The notes: generated from the letters alone by a model not told the origin. Positions 27,540 to 35,896 are shown, counted from the stretch's first letter. The stretch: 64,000 nt of DNA from an uncultured Clostridia bacterium (GCA_934133165.1 CAKPAW010000001.1:248001-312000), one strand, 5' to 3'. Made by a program: numbers and translations.

Positions 27540-27712
27540 CCAAAGGGGACGTTTCCTAAAGGTTAATCTGTCCCTTTTGGAATACTTATTAAAAGTCAAA
27601 TATAAGAGTATATATATTATTTGAAATACTGTGGTATAAAAATAATATATATACTCTTAATTTATTTTACACCCAAAGGGACAGATTAACCTTTAGGAAA
27701 CGTCCCCTTTGG
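27540..27712. repeat. BIME: two inverted GGGACAGATTAACC REPs around an inner palindrome
   Basis: Copy A (27540-27580) and copy B (27673-27712) are reverse complements with one base of difference. Between them lies a second perfect inverted repeat whose 19-bp arm reads AAGAGTATATATATTATTT. It fills the gap between convergent HD-GYP and mazF genes. Confidence 0.85.
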
Positions 27713-27716
27713 TAAT

Positions 27717-28064
27717 TTAATCTAATCCGAAACTTACACCTAAAGCATTATTAATTTTGTTCATTACTGTATCGTCATTAATATGTCCTATTTTTTCTTT
27801 TAGTCTACTTTTATCTATTGTTCTTATTTGTTCTGCAAGAACCACTGAATCTGCCTTTAATCCACTATTTTCTATTGCTAATTCTATATGAGTTGGCAAC
27901 TTATTTTTCCCAGTTTGTGAGGTAATTGCAGCAGCAATTACTGTTGGACTATGTTTATTTCCTATATCATTTTGAATAATAACAACTGGTCTTATTCCAC
28001 CTTGTTCAGAACCTACAACTGGACTTAAATCTGCATAAAACATATCTCCTCTTCTTATCATCAT
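27717..28064 (-). CDS. MazF/PemK-family endoribonuclease (EndoA-like)
   Basis: This 115-residue protein has the compact beta-barrel pattern of MazF toxins: RGDMFYADLSP at the start, SEQGGIRPVVIIQND with the catalytic Arg, PTVIAAAITSQ, then a conserved DKSRL helix. It cuts mRNA at short sequences. In Firmicutes EndoA usually follows its antitoxin gene; here no antitoxin is visible directly upstream (70 bp of gap, then a GerS-like gene). It may be controlled from elsewhere or be a housekeeping-type orphan. ATG 28064 (or the next ATG) follows GGGAGTGAT. Confidence 0.92.
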   Translation of the reverse strand: MMIRRGDMFYADLSPVVGSEQGGIRPVVIIQNDIGNKHSPTVIAAAITSQTGKNKLPTHIELAIENSGLKADSVVLAEQIRTIDKSRLKEKIGHINDDTVMNKINNALGVSFGLD

Positions 28065-28135
28065 TTGTCTATCACTCCCACTATTTTTCCGTATCGAAAG
28101 TTCTTTTAAGATATATTTTAAATATTAATAAATAT

Positions 28136-28744
28136 TTAAGAGATTGTTATCTCAGTATATAATATGTAGACTAGCATCTTTTTGTTAATATCTTCTATTT
28201 GCAATTTAGTAGGTTTCCCTGTTTTCTTATCTATATATAATTTTTTATAAGTATTATATGGATTTTCTGTATTACTTACTTCTAATACTATTTCATTTTC
28301 TTTACTATTTACCTTTTTATTACTACTCTCTTTAAATTCTTCTATAAAAGAATTCAGCCATAATCTGTTTTCTACAACATATTGATAATTTTGAAAAGTA
28401 GTTTCTAAATTTAGTTTATTATTCCTAATTTTCAGGTTCGTTCCGTCATATTCGGTTATTACTCCTGCTATATTTTCTGGCTCTAATACTTCCTGCGTGG
28501 ATTTTTCATTTTCTACTTTTTGACTTACAACATATTTGTTTGTATTTTTATTTGTCTCAATACTAACATCTAATTTCGCACTATAAGATTTAATATTTAA
28601 AATAGAATCTACAATTTGTTCTTCCGATTTGTTAATTATAGTGTTTCCAACTTTTCCATTTTTATAATATAAAATCAAAAAAATTGAAACTAAAATGATA
28701 ATTAAAATTATACTAAAAATTACTATTAGCTTTTTCGCTTTCAT
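28136..28744 (-). CDS. LolA-fold membrane-anchored protein, GerS-like
   Basis: This 202-residue protein has an N-terminal membrane helix (residues 6-27) and no lipobox Cys. The extracytoplasmic part has the pattern of LolA-fold proteins: INIKSYSAKLDVSIE-type first strand, VLEPENIAGVITEYDGTNLK in the middle, and a C-terminal LYIDKKTGKPTKLQI. This resembles the GerS-type germination lipoproteins of Clostridia, which support spore germination enzymes. Similarity is by pattern only, so spore function is inferred. It precedes mazF by 71 bp on the same strand. Confidence 0.6.
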   Translation of the reverse strand: MKAKKLIVIFSIILIIILVSIFLILYYKNGKVGNTIINKSEEQIVDSILNIKSYSAKLDVSIETNKNTNKYVVSQKVENEKSTQEVLEPENIAGVITEYDGTNLKIRNNKLNLETTFQNYQYVVENRLWLNSFIEEFKESSNKKVNSKENEIVLEVSNTENPYNTYKKLYIDKKTGKPTKLQIEDINKKMLVYILYTEITIS

Positions 28745-28843
28745 ATAATTCCTCTCTTTCTATAAAAAATTTCAAAATTTTTAATATTATTTTGCATAAG
28801 AAAATTATCTTTTATCAAATAACTTTCATACAATAATAAAAAA

Positions 28844-28950
28844 CCAGAATCAAGATTTTGTACGCAGTGCAAACTTCTACAAAATCTAATTTCTGCCATA
28901 TTTATCTTCTACAGAAATTTATCATACTATGATAAATTTCTTAGAATATA
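28844..28950. repeat. Terminator-adjacent palindromic element, copy 2 (full-length)
   Basis: About 107 bp holding two hairpins: AGATTTTGTA / TACAAAATCT with a GCAGTGC loop, and the 27-bp palindrome at 28914-28940. It is an inverted near-copy of 30019-30129 on the far side of dusB, differing at roughly six bases. Confidence 0.85.
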
Positions 28951-28986
28951 AAAAAGAATAGGTATTTATTTACCTATTCTTTTTTT
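28951..28986 (-). terminator. Terminator of dusB
   Basis: On the minus strand AGAATAGGTA pairs with TACCTATTCT and is followed by TTTTTTA. It begins 11 nt after the dusB stop and touches repeat copy 2. Confidence 0.8.
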
Positions 28987-28996
28987 ATTATATTCT

Positions 28997-29965
28997 TTAC
29001 ATATTAAAGTATTCTTTTAGACAAGTTTCTAATTCTTTTTTAGTTTCGATTTTATTAATTTTTTCTCTCAGTGTAGTCGCATTTGGCATATTTTTAATAT
29101 ATGCTGACATATGCTTTCTTAATTCTTTAATTCCAACTACTTCACCTTTTTCTTCTACTTCCCACTCTATATGTTTTAAAATTGTTTGTAATTTTTCTTC
29201 TTTAGATATTTCTCTTGTTCCTTCTCCTTTTAAATACGAAATTATTTCTTCAAAAATCCATGGATTACCTAGGCTTGCTCTACCTATCATTATGCCATCT
29301 ACTCCAGTTTGTTTAAACATTTCAAATGCGTCTTCTTTGCTTTTTATATCTCCATTTCCTATAACAGGAATACTAACTGCTTGTTTTACTTCTCTTATAA
29401 TATCCCAATCTGCTTTTCCTGAATAAAACTCTTCTCTAGTTCTTCCATGAATTATAATAGCAGACGCTCCCATTTTTTCTATTATTTTTGCTGCCTCTAC
29501 TGCTACTATATTTTCTTCATTCCAGCCTTTTCTCATTTTCACTGTAACAGGAACTGTTGACTTTTCTACTACTTCTTTTACAATTTTTTCTACTAATTCT
29601 AAGTCTAATAACAATCTACTTCCATCACCATTTTTTACAACTTTTGGTGCTGGACATCCCATATTTATATCTACAATATCCGCTAACTTTGAAATATATT
29701 CTGCTGCATACCCCATAGTCTCTACATCACTTCCGAAAATTTGCATAGATATAGGTCTTTTTTCTTCTTTCGTATCCAATAGTAGTTTTGTTTTATCATC
29801 TTTATAGTACAAACCTTTACTACTTACCATTTCTGTGCATACTAAACCAGCCCCATATTCTTTGCAAACTCTTCTAAACGCTTTATCTGTTATTCCGGCC
29901 ATTGGAGCTAAAATAATATTATTTTCAATTGTTACATTCCCTATTTTCAATTCTTTTAAGTACAT
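28997..29965 (-). CDS. dusB: tRNA-dihydrouridine synthase
   Basis: This 322-residue FMN enzyme reduces uridines in tRNA to dihydrouridine. It has a TIM barrel with ILAPMAGITDKAFRR near residue 18, the catalytic Cys in NMGCPAPKVV near 98, and FMN-binding GDIKSKEDA and GIMIGRASLGNPWIF near 205-235. The helical C-terminal tail follows. Length and motifs match the DusB type. ATG 29965 follows AGAGGAAA. The gene is framed by two inverted copies of a 110-bp repeat, so it sits in a potential invertible or recombining segment. Confidence 0.94.
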   Translation of the reverse strand: MYLKELKIGNVTIENNIILAPMAGITDKAFRRVCKEYGAGLVCTEMVSSKGLYYKDDKTKLLLDTKEEKRPISMQIFGSDVETMGYAAEYISKLADIVDINMGCPAPKVVKNGDGSRLLLDLELVEKIVKEVVEKSTVPVTVKMRKGWNEENIVAVEAAKIIEKMGASAIIIHGRTREEFYSGKADWDIIREVKQAVSIPVIGNGDIKSKEDAFEMFKQTGVDGIMIGRASLGNPWIFEEIISYLKGEGTREISKEEKLQTILKHIEWEVEEKGEVVGIKELRKHMSAYIKNMPNATTLREKINKIETKKELETCLKEYFNM

Positions 29966-29984
29966 ATATTTTCCTCTTTATCTA

Positions 29985-30021
29985 TAAGAAGAACATGTGA
30001 GTTTTTCATGTTCTTCTTTAT
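29985..30021. other. Stem-loop beside repeat copy 3
   Basis: AAGAAGAACATG and CATGTTCTTCTT form a perfect 12-bp stem. It has the same AAGAAC/GTTCTT base as the hairpins beside the other repeat copies. In the plus direction a T-rich stretch follows, but no plus-strand gene ends here. Confidence 0.6.
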
Positions 30022-30129
30022 TTATATTCTAGGAAAGTTATCATAGTATGATAACTTTCTGTAGAAGATAAATATGGCAGAAATTAGATTTTGTAGCAGT
30101 TTGCACTGCGTACAAAATCTTGATTCTGG
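30019..30129. repeat. Terminator-adjacent palindromic element, copy 3 (full-length, inverted)
   Basis: Reverse-complement match to 28844-28950. Its palindrome (30033-30059) has half-site GAAAGTTATCATA, where a T-to-G change in one arm is matched by A-to-C in the other, keeping the pairing. Confidence 0.85.
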
Positions 30130-30140
30130 TTATTTATATT

Positions 30141-31247
30141 TTATTCAACAAATAACGTTTTTTGTCTTCTACCACTAATATTTAATAATAATGCTATTAA
30201 TATTAAATTTGTTAAAAGTGAACTTCCTCCATAACTTACAAAAGGAAGTGGAACACCTGTAATAGGTAGAAGTCCAATTGTCATTCCTATATTTTCTACC
30301 ATATGAAATAAAAATATTCCTGCAATACCCATAGCAATATATGAACCCAAGTCATCTTTAGCAGTCTTTGCAACATATATAGCTTTTGTAATTAATATTA
30401 TATAACATATTACAATTCCTGCTGTAACAACAAATCCCATTTCTTCACCTATAACAGCAAATACAAAGTCCGTAGTTTTTGGGTATAAAAATCCTAATTG
30501 AGTTTGATTACCTTTTAGTAACCCCATTCCAAATAATTGACCTGAGCCAATTGCAAGTTTTGATTGAATTATATTATACCCTGCACCTCTTGGATCTAAA
30601 TCTGGATTTAAAAACACATCTATTCTTGTTTTTGCATGTTCTGGTAATACAAAAAAGTATAATAATGGAACAGCAATTAAAATTATCAATATACTTGTAA
30701 ATATATATCTTTTTTTAATTCCTGCTGAAAATAAAATAAGTACTGTTGCTACTAAAAATGCTAATGCAGTTCCATAATCTGGTTGTTTTATTATTAATAA
30801 TACTGGTACAATTACAACTAATAATGCTAATCCTAATCTCGTAGGCCTACTAATTTCATCTCTACCTCTTGCTTGAATTTTTGTAATAACATATGAAAAT
30901 GTTAATATAACAAATATTTTTGCAAATTCTGAAGGTTGAAATGAAAATCCTCCTATTTCAAACCAACTAGTAGCACCATTTACAGCTTTAGTAAATAAAA
31001 CTGCTACTAATAATACTAAAAAAATTCCATAAAAAATTGGTGATATTTTTGTAATCACCTCATAATCTATGCAAATAACAAGTATCATAATTGGAATACT
31101 TACTATTAACCATATAATTTGTTTTTTTAGTTCATCACTAGTCGTCTCTTGTGTAGCAGTATATAGGGCAACAATTCCTACCGCTATTAATATAATAGTA
31201 CAAATTAAGATGCCCCACTCCATATTTCTTAAGAATCTTCTTTTCAT
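30141..31247 (-). CDS. rodA: RodA/FtsW-type SEDS peptidoglycan polymerase
   Basis: This 368-residue protein has about ten membrane helices and the SEDS family pattern. NGATSWFEIGGFSFQPSEFAK occurs near residue 88, the catalytic-site loop with Asp in KQPDYGTAL near 160, and PITGVPLPFVSYGGSS near 330. SEDS proteins join lipid II units into glycan strands together with a class B PBP. The short loops and link to minD-minE fit RodA (elongation) better than FtsW, but this is not certain. ATG 31247 lies 31 bp after minE, making it the third gene of a min-rod operon. Confidence 0.88.
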   Translation of the reverse strand: MKRRFLRNMEWGILICTIILIAVGIVALYTATQETTSDELKKQIIWLIVSIPIMILVICIDYEVITKISPIFYGIFLVLLVAVLFTKAVNGATSWFEIGGFSFQPSEFAKIFVILTFSYVITKIQARGRDEISRPTRLGLALLVVIVPVLLIIKQPDYGTALAFLVATVLILFSAGIKKRYIFTSILIILIAVPLLYFFVLPEHAKTRIDVFLNPDLDPRGAGYNIIQSKLAIGSGQLFGMGLLKGNQTQLGFLYPKTTDFVFAVIGEEMGFVVTAGIVICYIILITKAIYVAKTAKDDLGSYIAMGIAGIFLFHMVENIGMTIGLLPITGVPLPFVSYGGSSLLTNLILIALLLNISGRRQKTLFVE

Positions 31248-31278
31248 TTATTAAACCTCTATTATTCTTAATTTATAT

Positions 31279-31932
31279 TTATTCTACTTCTACTTTTTCT
31301 TCTTTTTTATCTATTTTTTCTGTTTCTTCTATTATATCGTCTTCTGCCTTTTCTTCTTTTTTTGAATCTTCTATAACTTCTGTTGTCTCTTCAGTATTTG
31401 TTGTTTCTGTTGCTTCTGCTTTGTCTGAAACTTTTGTAACTTCTTTATCTTCTTTTACTTCATCTTTACTTTTATCTGTTTTCTTCTCAGGTTCTTGTTT
31501 ATCTTCTTTTTCAGACTCTGTCTTTTCTTCCTCATCTTTTTTTGCTACTTTACTTTCCGTTTTTTTATCTTTATTTTCGCTTTGTTTTTCTTCTTTATTT
31601 TCAGATTTTTCTAATTTTCTTTCTATATTAATTTGCTTTGCATCATCTTTTACATTAAGAATTGGAATATTCGCATACAAAATTGGAGCTCCTGTTGTTC
31701 CATCACTATTAACTTTATTAGTAAGTTTTACATCTATAGAATTTTCATCTACATTTATGTATTTTTTAATTACTTCAATAATTTCTTGTTTCATAAGCTC
31801 CATAAAATCTGCTGATACATTTGCTCTATCTTGCATCAACACTAAATGTAATCTTTCTTTTGCAGTGTCCTTAGAATCCTTCTTTTCATCTTTTGAAAAT
31901 TTTTTAAAAAACTTTATAATATTATCGAACAT
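31279..31932 (-). CDS. minE: Cell division topological factor MinE with long acidic tail
   Basis: The first 95 residues match MinE: an N-terminal amphipathic membrane-targeting stretch (MFDNIIKFFKKF), then TAKERLHLVLMQDRA, the region that binds MinD and stimulates its ATPase, and a C-terminal dimer domain ending near PILYANIPIL. Typical MinE is about 90 residues long, while this one has 217. The extra 120 residues are almost only Lys, Glu, Asp, Ser and Thr with no hydrophobic core, so the tail is probably disordered. It follows minD with 27 bp between and precedes rodA. No minC gene is in the window. Confidence 0.88.
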   Translation of the reverse strand: MFDNIIKFFKKFSKDEKKDSKDTAKERLHLVLMQDRANVSADFMELMKQEIIEVIKKYINVDENSIDVKLTNKVNSDGTTGAPILYANIPILNVKDDAKQINIERKLEKSENKEEKQSENKDKKTESKVAKKDEEEKTESEKEDKQEPEKKTDKSKDEVKEDKEVTKVSDKAEATETTNTEETTEVIEDSKKEEKAEDDIIEETEKIDKKEEKVEVE

Positions 31933-31959
31933 CCTATTTCCTCCGTTATTTAAATTTGT

Positions 31960-32754
31960 CTATTTTTTTGAGAAAATACTTTTTAACTTAGCAAAAAATC
32001 CTTTCTCTCTTCCAGGAATTGAAACCTCTATATTTTCACCTAAAATTCTTCTTGCAATTTCTGTATATGCTTTTCCTGAAGGAGCTTTGTGGTTCGATAC
32101 AACTGGTTCCCCTTTATTTGTTTGTGTAATAATGTATTCATCATCTGGAACTACACCAATTAAATCTATAGATAGTAAATCTACTATATCTTCTACATCC
32201 ATCATTTCACCTTTTTTAACCATGTTTGGACGTAAACGATTAATTACTAATTCTGGATTTTTAATTTCAGATGATTCTAATAGTCCAATAATTCTATCTG
32301 CATCACGAATAGCAGATATTTCAGCTGTTGTAACAACAACTGCTCTGTCTGCACCAGCTATTGCATTTTTGAAACCTTGTTCAATACCTGCTGGGCAATC
32401 AATTAATATGTAATCAAATTCTTCTTTTAGTTTACTTGTTAATTCTTTCATTTGTTCTTCATTTACTGCACTTTTATCTCTTGTTTGCGCTGCTGGAAGT
32501 AAGAATAATTCATTAAAACGTTTATCTTTTATTAAGGCTTGTCTTAATTTACATTTTTCTTCTACCACGTCAACGATATCATATACTATTCTGTTTTCTA
32601 ATCCCATTACAACATCTAGATTACGAAGACCAATATCTGTATCTACTAATACTACTTTCTTTCCTTTTAATGCTAACGCTGAACCTAAATTTGCTGTAGT
32701 GGTTGTTTTACCAACTCCACCTTTTCCAGATGTGATAACGATAACTTCTCCCAT
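31960..32754 (-). CDS. minD: Septum site-determining ATPase MinD
   Basis: This 264-residue ATPase has the deviant Walker A GKGGVGKTTTTANLG at residues 10-24, a switch region with LIDCPAGIEQGF near 118, and a C-terminal amphipathic membrane helix KGFFAKLKSIFSKK. It binds the membrane when ATP-loaded and positions the division inhibitor. The start is ATG 32754 (MGEVIVITSG) behind GGAGGAAATT. An in-frame ATG 81 bp upstream would add an unrelated leader. With minE and rodA downstream it forms an operon linking division-site choice and cell-wall elongation. Confidence 0.97.
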   Translation of the reverse strand: MGEVIVITSGKGGVGKTTTTANLGSALALKGKKVVLVDTDIGLRNLDVVMGLENRIVYDIVDVVEEKCKLRQALIKDKRFNELFLLPAAQTRDKSAVNEEQMKELTSKLKEEFDYILIDCPAGIEQGFKNAIAGADRAVVVTTAEISAIRDADRIIGLLESSEIKNPELVINRLRPNMVKKGEMMDVEDIVDLLSIDLIGVVPDDEYIITQTNKGEPVVSNHKAPSGKAYTEIARRILGENIEVSIPGREKGFFAKLKSIFSKK

Positions 32755-32927
32755 AATTTCCTCCTTGAACATGTATGTTCTTTTTATTAAAAAGTGCATA
32801 TTTTTAATATCTATATCATATAATGAAAAAGGCAAAAAGTCAATGAATTGAATGGAAAAAAATGAAATTGGTAATTAAAAATTAGAAATATAATTACAAA
32901 CAAAAAACTCATAGTTTTGCTATTATT

Positions 32928-32957
32928 AAAAGCCAGAGTAAAAATACTCTGACTTTT
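32928..32957 (-). terminator. Terminator after the pilin/lectin-fold protein gene
   Basis: AAAAGTCAGAGTA pairs with TACTCTGGCTTTT around a TTTT loop on the minus strand, 30 nt after the stop codon. Confidence 0.8.
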
Positions 32958-32985
32958 GTGGTTTATATTACATTTTTTAAGTATT

Positions 32986-34251
32986 CTACATATAAAGTGT
33001 AGTTCTAAATGTATAGTATTTGCTACTACCATTCGCATTGTTGTAGGCACGACTGCTAGCGTAATTACCGCTAGCAGTGTAACCTCCACCTATACCAGTG
33101 CAAGGACCAGCATATTGGCTAGTGATGTAAGTAGAATATTCGGTTGTCCATTCATAAGTATTTGATGCCATATCATTTATTTTACATATTTCATCACCAT
33201 TTTTTCCAGTATTTGATAATACTGTATTCTTTGAATTTTGATATGAATAATCTGCATCTCCTGAAAAATTCTGTATATATACTATTGCAGTATCCCATGC
33301 ATAACTACTTATTAAATCTGTTGTTGCTGTTGTATACAAATCTCTACTTGCTATTGCTGCATTTATTTGTATTATATAATTCCATAACATTCCCTCTGTT
33401 CTTTTTGTTGGTACTGTATCAGAATTTGTAAAAGTATTTGAAATTTTTGAATTTGCCTTTCCATCTGTTCCATAGCTTGCTTCATAACGTGCTATATAAT
33501 ATCCTCCATTTGCTTTTACACTATCTATAAAACTCTTTATTCCTTCATATGTTCCATCCTCTTTTTGTTTTCCTCTTGATGTTGCATTTAGTCCATTTGT
33601 ACTACTACTTGCTATTCCTTTTCTATATGTTGCTATTTCTTTATAATATGGACTTATTAATACTTCTTGTGTATAATTATCTGCACTTTGCTTTAATATT
33701 GGTGTACCTTTTGAAAGTACTTTTCCATTTGAATCCTTATCACTTGTTCCATTAGCAAAAGTATATCTTCCAAGTGCTATTTCCACTATTGAGCCATCGC
33801 TTTTCTTAATTTTTTTGCCTACTGGTATCCATACATATTGATTCCCTCTTTTGTTTCCATTCCCATCTGTTGTAATATCACTATCTTCTATTACTATTCC
33901 TTCTGTCACATTTATTCCACTATCTGAAGCTATTTTAAATCCTTCAGGCACAGTTATAATATTTCCATTACTATCTCTTAATATGGTTTTTTCTTTAAAA
34001 TAATCTCCGTCTTTCATTTCTTGAACGGTTTTTGACTTACTAATTATTTCATTATATACATTATCTATATTATTTACATCTTTTCTATAGACTTGTTCTA
34101 TTCTCATATCACTTTTAATCTGAGCTTTTTGCCTTGCTGTTACTGTTAAATATACACCCATTAAAATAACAATAAACATTAAAACAGTAAATAATACTAA
34201 TGCTGATACTGCACCATTTTCATTTTTTATTATACTTTTATTTTTTTTCAT
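32986..34251 (-). CDS. Pilin-like anchored protein with FGE/C-type-lectin-fold C-terminus; possible DGR target
   Basis: This 421-residue protein has a pseudopilin-type start (NENGAVSALVLFTVLMFIVI), a long extracytoplasmic middle and a C-terminal domain of the formylglycine-generating-enzyme-like (sulfatase-modifying, CLec) fold. The latter is recognised from YYIARYEASYGTDGK, NDMASNTYEWTTEYS and the end SSRAYNNANGSSKYYTFRTT. The last 45 codons are unusual: many end in C (TAC, AGC, AAC, GCC) in an AT-rich gene, and a perfect 10-bp inverted repeat lies inside them. The diversity-generating retroelement target proteins use the same fold with a variable C-terminus. No reverse transcriptase or template repeat is in the window, so that role is a hypothesis. 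It may be a surface or pilus-tip adhesin. Confidence 0.65.
   Translation of the reverse strand: MKKNKSIIKNENGAVSALVLFTVLMFIVILMGVYLTVTARQKAQIKSDMRIEQVYRKDVNNIDNVYNEIISKSKTVQEMKDGDYFKEKTILRDSNGNIITVPEGFKIASDSGINVTEGIVIEDSDITTDGNGNKRGNQYVWIPVGKKIKKSDGSIVEIALGRYTFANGTSDKDSNGKVLSKGTPILKQSADNYTQEVLISPYYKEIATYRKGIASSSTNGLNATSRGKQKEDGTYEGIKSFIDSVKANGGYYIARYEASYGTDGKANSKISNTFTNSDTVPTKRTEGMLWNYIIQINAAIASRDLYTTATTDLISSYAWDTAIVYIQNFSGDADYSYQNSKNTVLSNTGKNGDEICKINDMASNTYEWTTEYSTYITSQYAGPCTGIGGGYTASGNYASSRAYNNANGSSKYYTFRTTLYM
33052..33078. repeat. Perfect inverted repeat in the lectin-fold coding end
   Basis: Arms ACTGCTAGCG and CGCTAGCAGT flank TAATTAC. It is more GC-rich than its neighbourhood and lies about 70 bp before the stop codon. 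Confidence 0.7.
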
Positions 34252-34355
34252 ATAATAATTCCTCTCTTTTGTAATTTACTTAATTTTACCTTACTATTTA
34301 TTTATTTTCAATCCTTTTTAATATTTAATTTTATTTTTTCTGCCATAAATTTACT

Positions 34356-35594
34356 TTAATTATTATAGACTTTTTTAATCCATTCAATTCTTTCTTTTCT
34401 CAAAATTTCCCCAATTTGCTCTCTATTCTTTATTTCATATTTTTCTTTTATATATCTTCCATTAATTTTTGAAATACACTCTTTGCCTATTTCATCAAAA
34501 TTCACATCTGTTGGCATGTCTTCATTTCTCCATCTGTCGCAAATAACTACTATTTTTAAGCCATCTAACCCTAATAATGATTTATTTACTCTTGTAATAA
34601 AATCTACTTGCTTTTTAGGCGTCATCCTATTAAAAATTCCTCCAAGCATGTGCTCTTTTGCGGATACTTTTCCACATTTTATCCAAGAATTGGGGATTTT
34701 TAATCTGTTTCCTAAATTTTCTACTAATTTAACTCCACTTTTGTCATGTCCATAATGATGTGGTAACATCTCTTTTGGAGTTATTCCCTTTCCTAAGTCA
34801 TGAACTAACGCGCTAAAACGAATTTCCACATTATCTGTTAAAATAGCTGATTTATCCACTACTATCATAGTATGATTATAACTATCTCTTTCTGGATGAT
34901 ACTCTACTGGCTGAGTTTTACCTATTAAATCATATATTTCTTTAAAATGTACATCTAATACATTTGCCTTTTTTAATACTTTAAAAAATACAGATGGTTT
35001 ATCACTTTTTAGGGCTTTTCTAAATTCTGTAAAAACTCTTTCTGGCGATAATTCTTTTAATTCTTCCTTTATCTTTCTCATCATTTTTATTGTATTTTCT
35101 TCAACTGCAAAATTAAGCTGACTTGCAAACCTTGCTACTCTATATACTCTTAAAGGATCTTCTATAAAACTATCTGTCGTTGCTCTAATTATTTTATTTT
35201 GTATATCCTCTATTCCTCCATATGGATCTATTATTTTTCCTGTTAATACTTCTTTTGCAATGCTATTTATTGTAATATCTCTTCGTGCTAAATCTTCTTC
35301 AATTGTAATGTCTTTTCCATTTTTAACTTCAAATTCTTTATGACCTTTTCCTATTTTTTTATCTTTTCTTGCTAATGCAAACTCTTTATTTTCTATATCA
35401 TAAACACCAAATGATTTTCCTCTTTTATATGCATTTGGAAAAAGCTTTTCAAATGCTTCTTTTTCTATTCCGGTAATGCAGTAATCTTCATCATGAACTT
35501 TTCTATTCATTATTTCATCTCTAACTGCTCCACCTACTAAATATAAAGTTCCGCCATTTTCTTTAACTATATTTGCAATTTCTATTATACTCAT
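34356..35594 (-). CDS. cca: CCA tRNA nucleotidyltransferase with HD domain
   Basis: This 412-residue enzyme adds or repairs the CCA end of tRNAs. It has the nucleotidyltransferase head (LYLVGGAVRDEIMNR, DED metal site in HDEDYCITG), the ARRDITINSIAKE motif near residue 103, the RNA-binding head/neck with RVYRVARFASQLNF, and an HD domain (ALVHDLGKG near 260), as in many bacterial class II enzymes. The HD part may add phosphohydrolase activity. A separate poly(A) polymerase role cannot be ruled out from sequence. ATG 35594 follows AGAGGATA. Confidence 0.88.
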   Translation of the reverse strand: MSIIEIANIVKENGGTLYLVGGAVRDEIMNRKVHDEDYCITGIEKEAFEKLFPNAYKRGKSFGVYDIENKEFALARKDKKIGKGHKEFEVKNGKDITIEEDLARRDITINSIAKEVLTGKIIDPYGGIEDIQNKIIRATTDSFIEDPLRVYRVARFASQLNFAVEENTIKMMRKIKEELKELSPERVFTEFRKALKSDKPSVFFKVLKKANVLDVHFKEIYDLIGKTQPVEYHPERDSYNHTMIVVDKSAILTDNVEIRFSALVHDLGKGITPKEMLPHHYGHDKSGVKLVENLGNRLKIPNSWIKCGKVSAKEHMLGGIFNRMTPKKQVDFITRVNKSLLGLDGLKIVVICDRWRNEDMPTDVNFDEIGKECISKINGRYIKEKYEIKNREQIGEILRKERIEWIKKVYNN

Positions 35595-35692
35595 AATATC
35601 CTCTTTTTATTTTATATCAAATTCATTATTTATAATATACTTTTTTATCATTTTTAGTCAACTCTTTTATTGTCCAATCACATTTTTGTAAT

Positions 35693-35768
35693 GACTTTTT
35701 GTATATATCACACATTTTCCAAAGGACTTTTTGTATATATCACACATTTTCCTAACGACTTTTGAACT
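35693..35768. repeat. 32-bp tandem repeat upstream of the por operon
   Basis: Two 32-bp units (35693-35724, 35725-35756) share a 28-bp core beginning GACTTTTTGTATATATCACA. A third begins at 35757 and decays. It lies 60-135 bp upstream of the por -35 box, where operators would be expected. Confidence 0.75.
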
Positions 35769-35827
35769 TTGTCAAAAAATCTGTTATATTTTGAATTTAT
35801 CTTTTCATGTATTCTGTTCTATTTTCC

Positions 35828-35856
35828 TTGACTTTATAACCTTTTAGGCATATACT
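35828..35856 (+). promoter_or_regulatory. Promoter of the porGDAB operon
   Basis: TTGACT (35828-35833), 17 bp, TATACT (35851-35856), about 40 bp before the porG start. It is close to the sigma-A consensus. Confidence 0.7.
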
Positions 35857-35896
35857 AAACATATGATTTTTATATAAAATGAAAGGAAGGAATAGC

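Noticed and set aside
31421..32413. Plus-strand open frame of about 330 codons over minD and minE
   Set aside because: It is a mirror of the Lys/Glu-rich MinE tail and of MinD, giving a Ser/Phe/Leu repeat-like product with no start signal.
33052..33078. Inverted repeat as an intrinsic terminator
   Set aside because: It lies within coding sequence, has no T-run and is followed by conserved residues.
35693..35768. CRISPR-like repeats upstream of por
   Set aside because: Units abut with no unique spacers and there are no cas genes; this is a plain tandem repeat.
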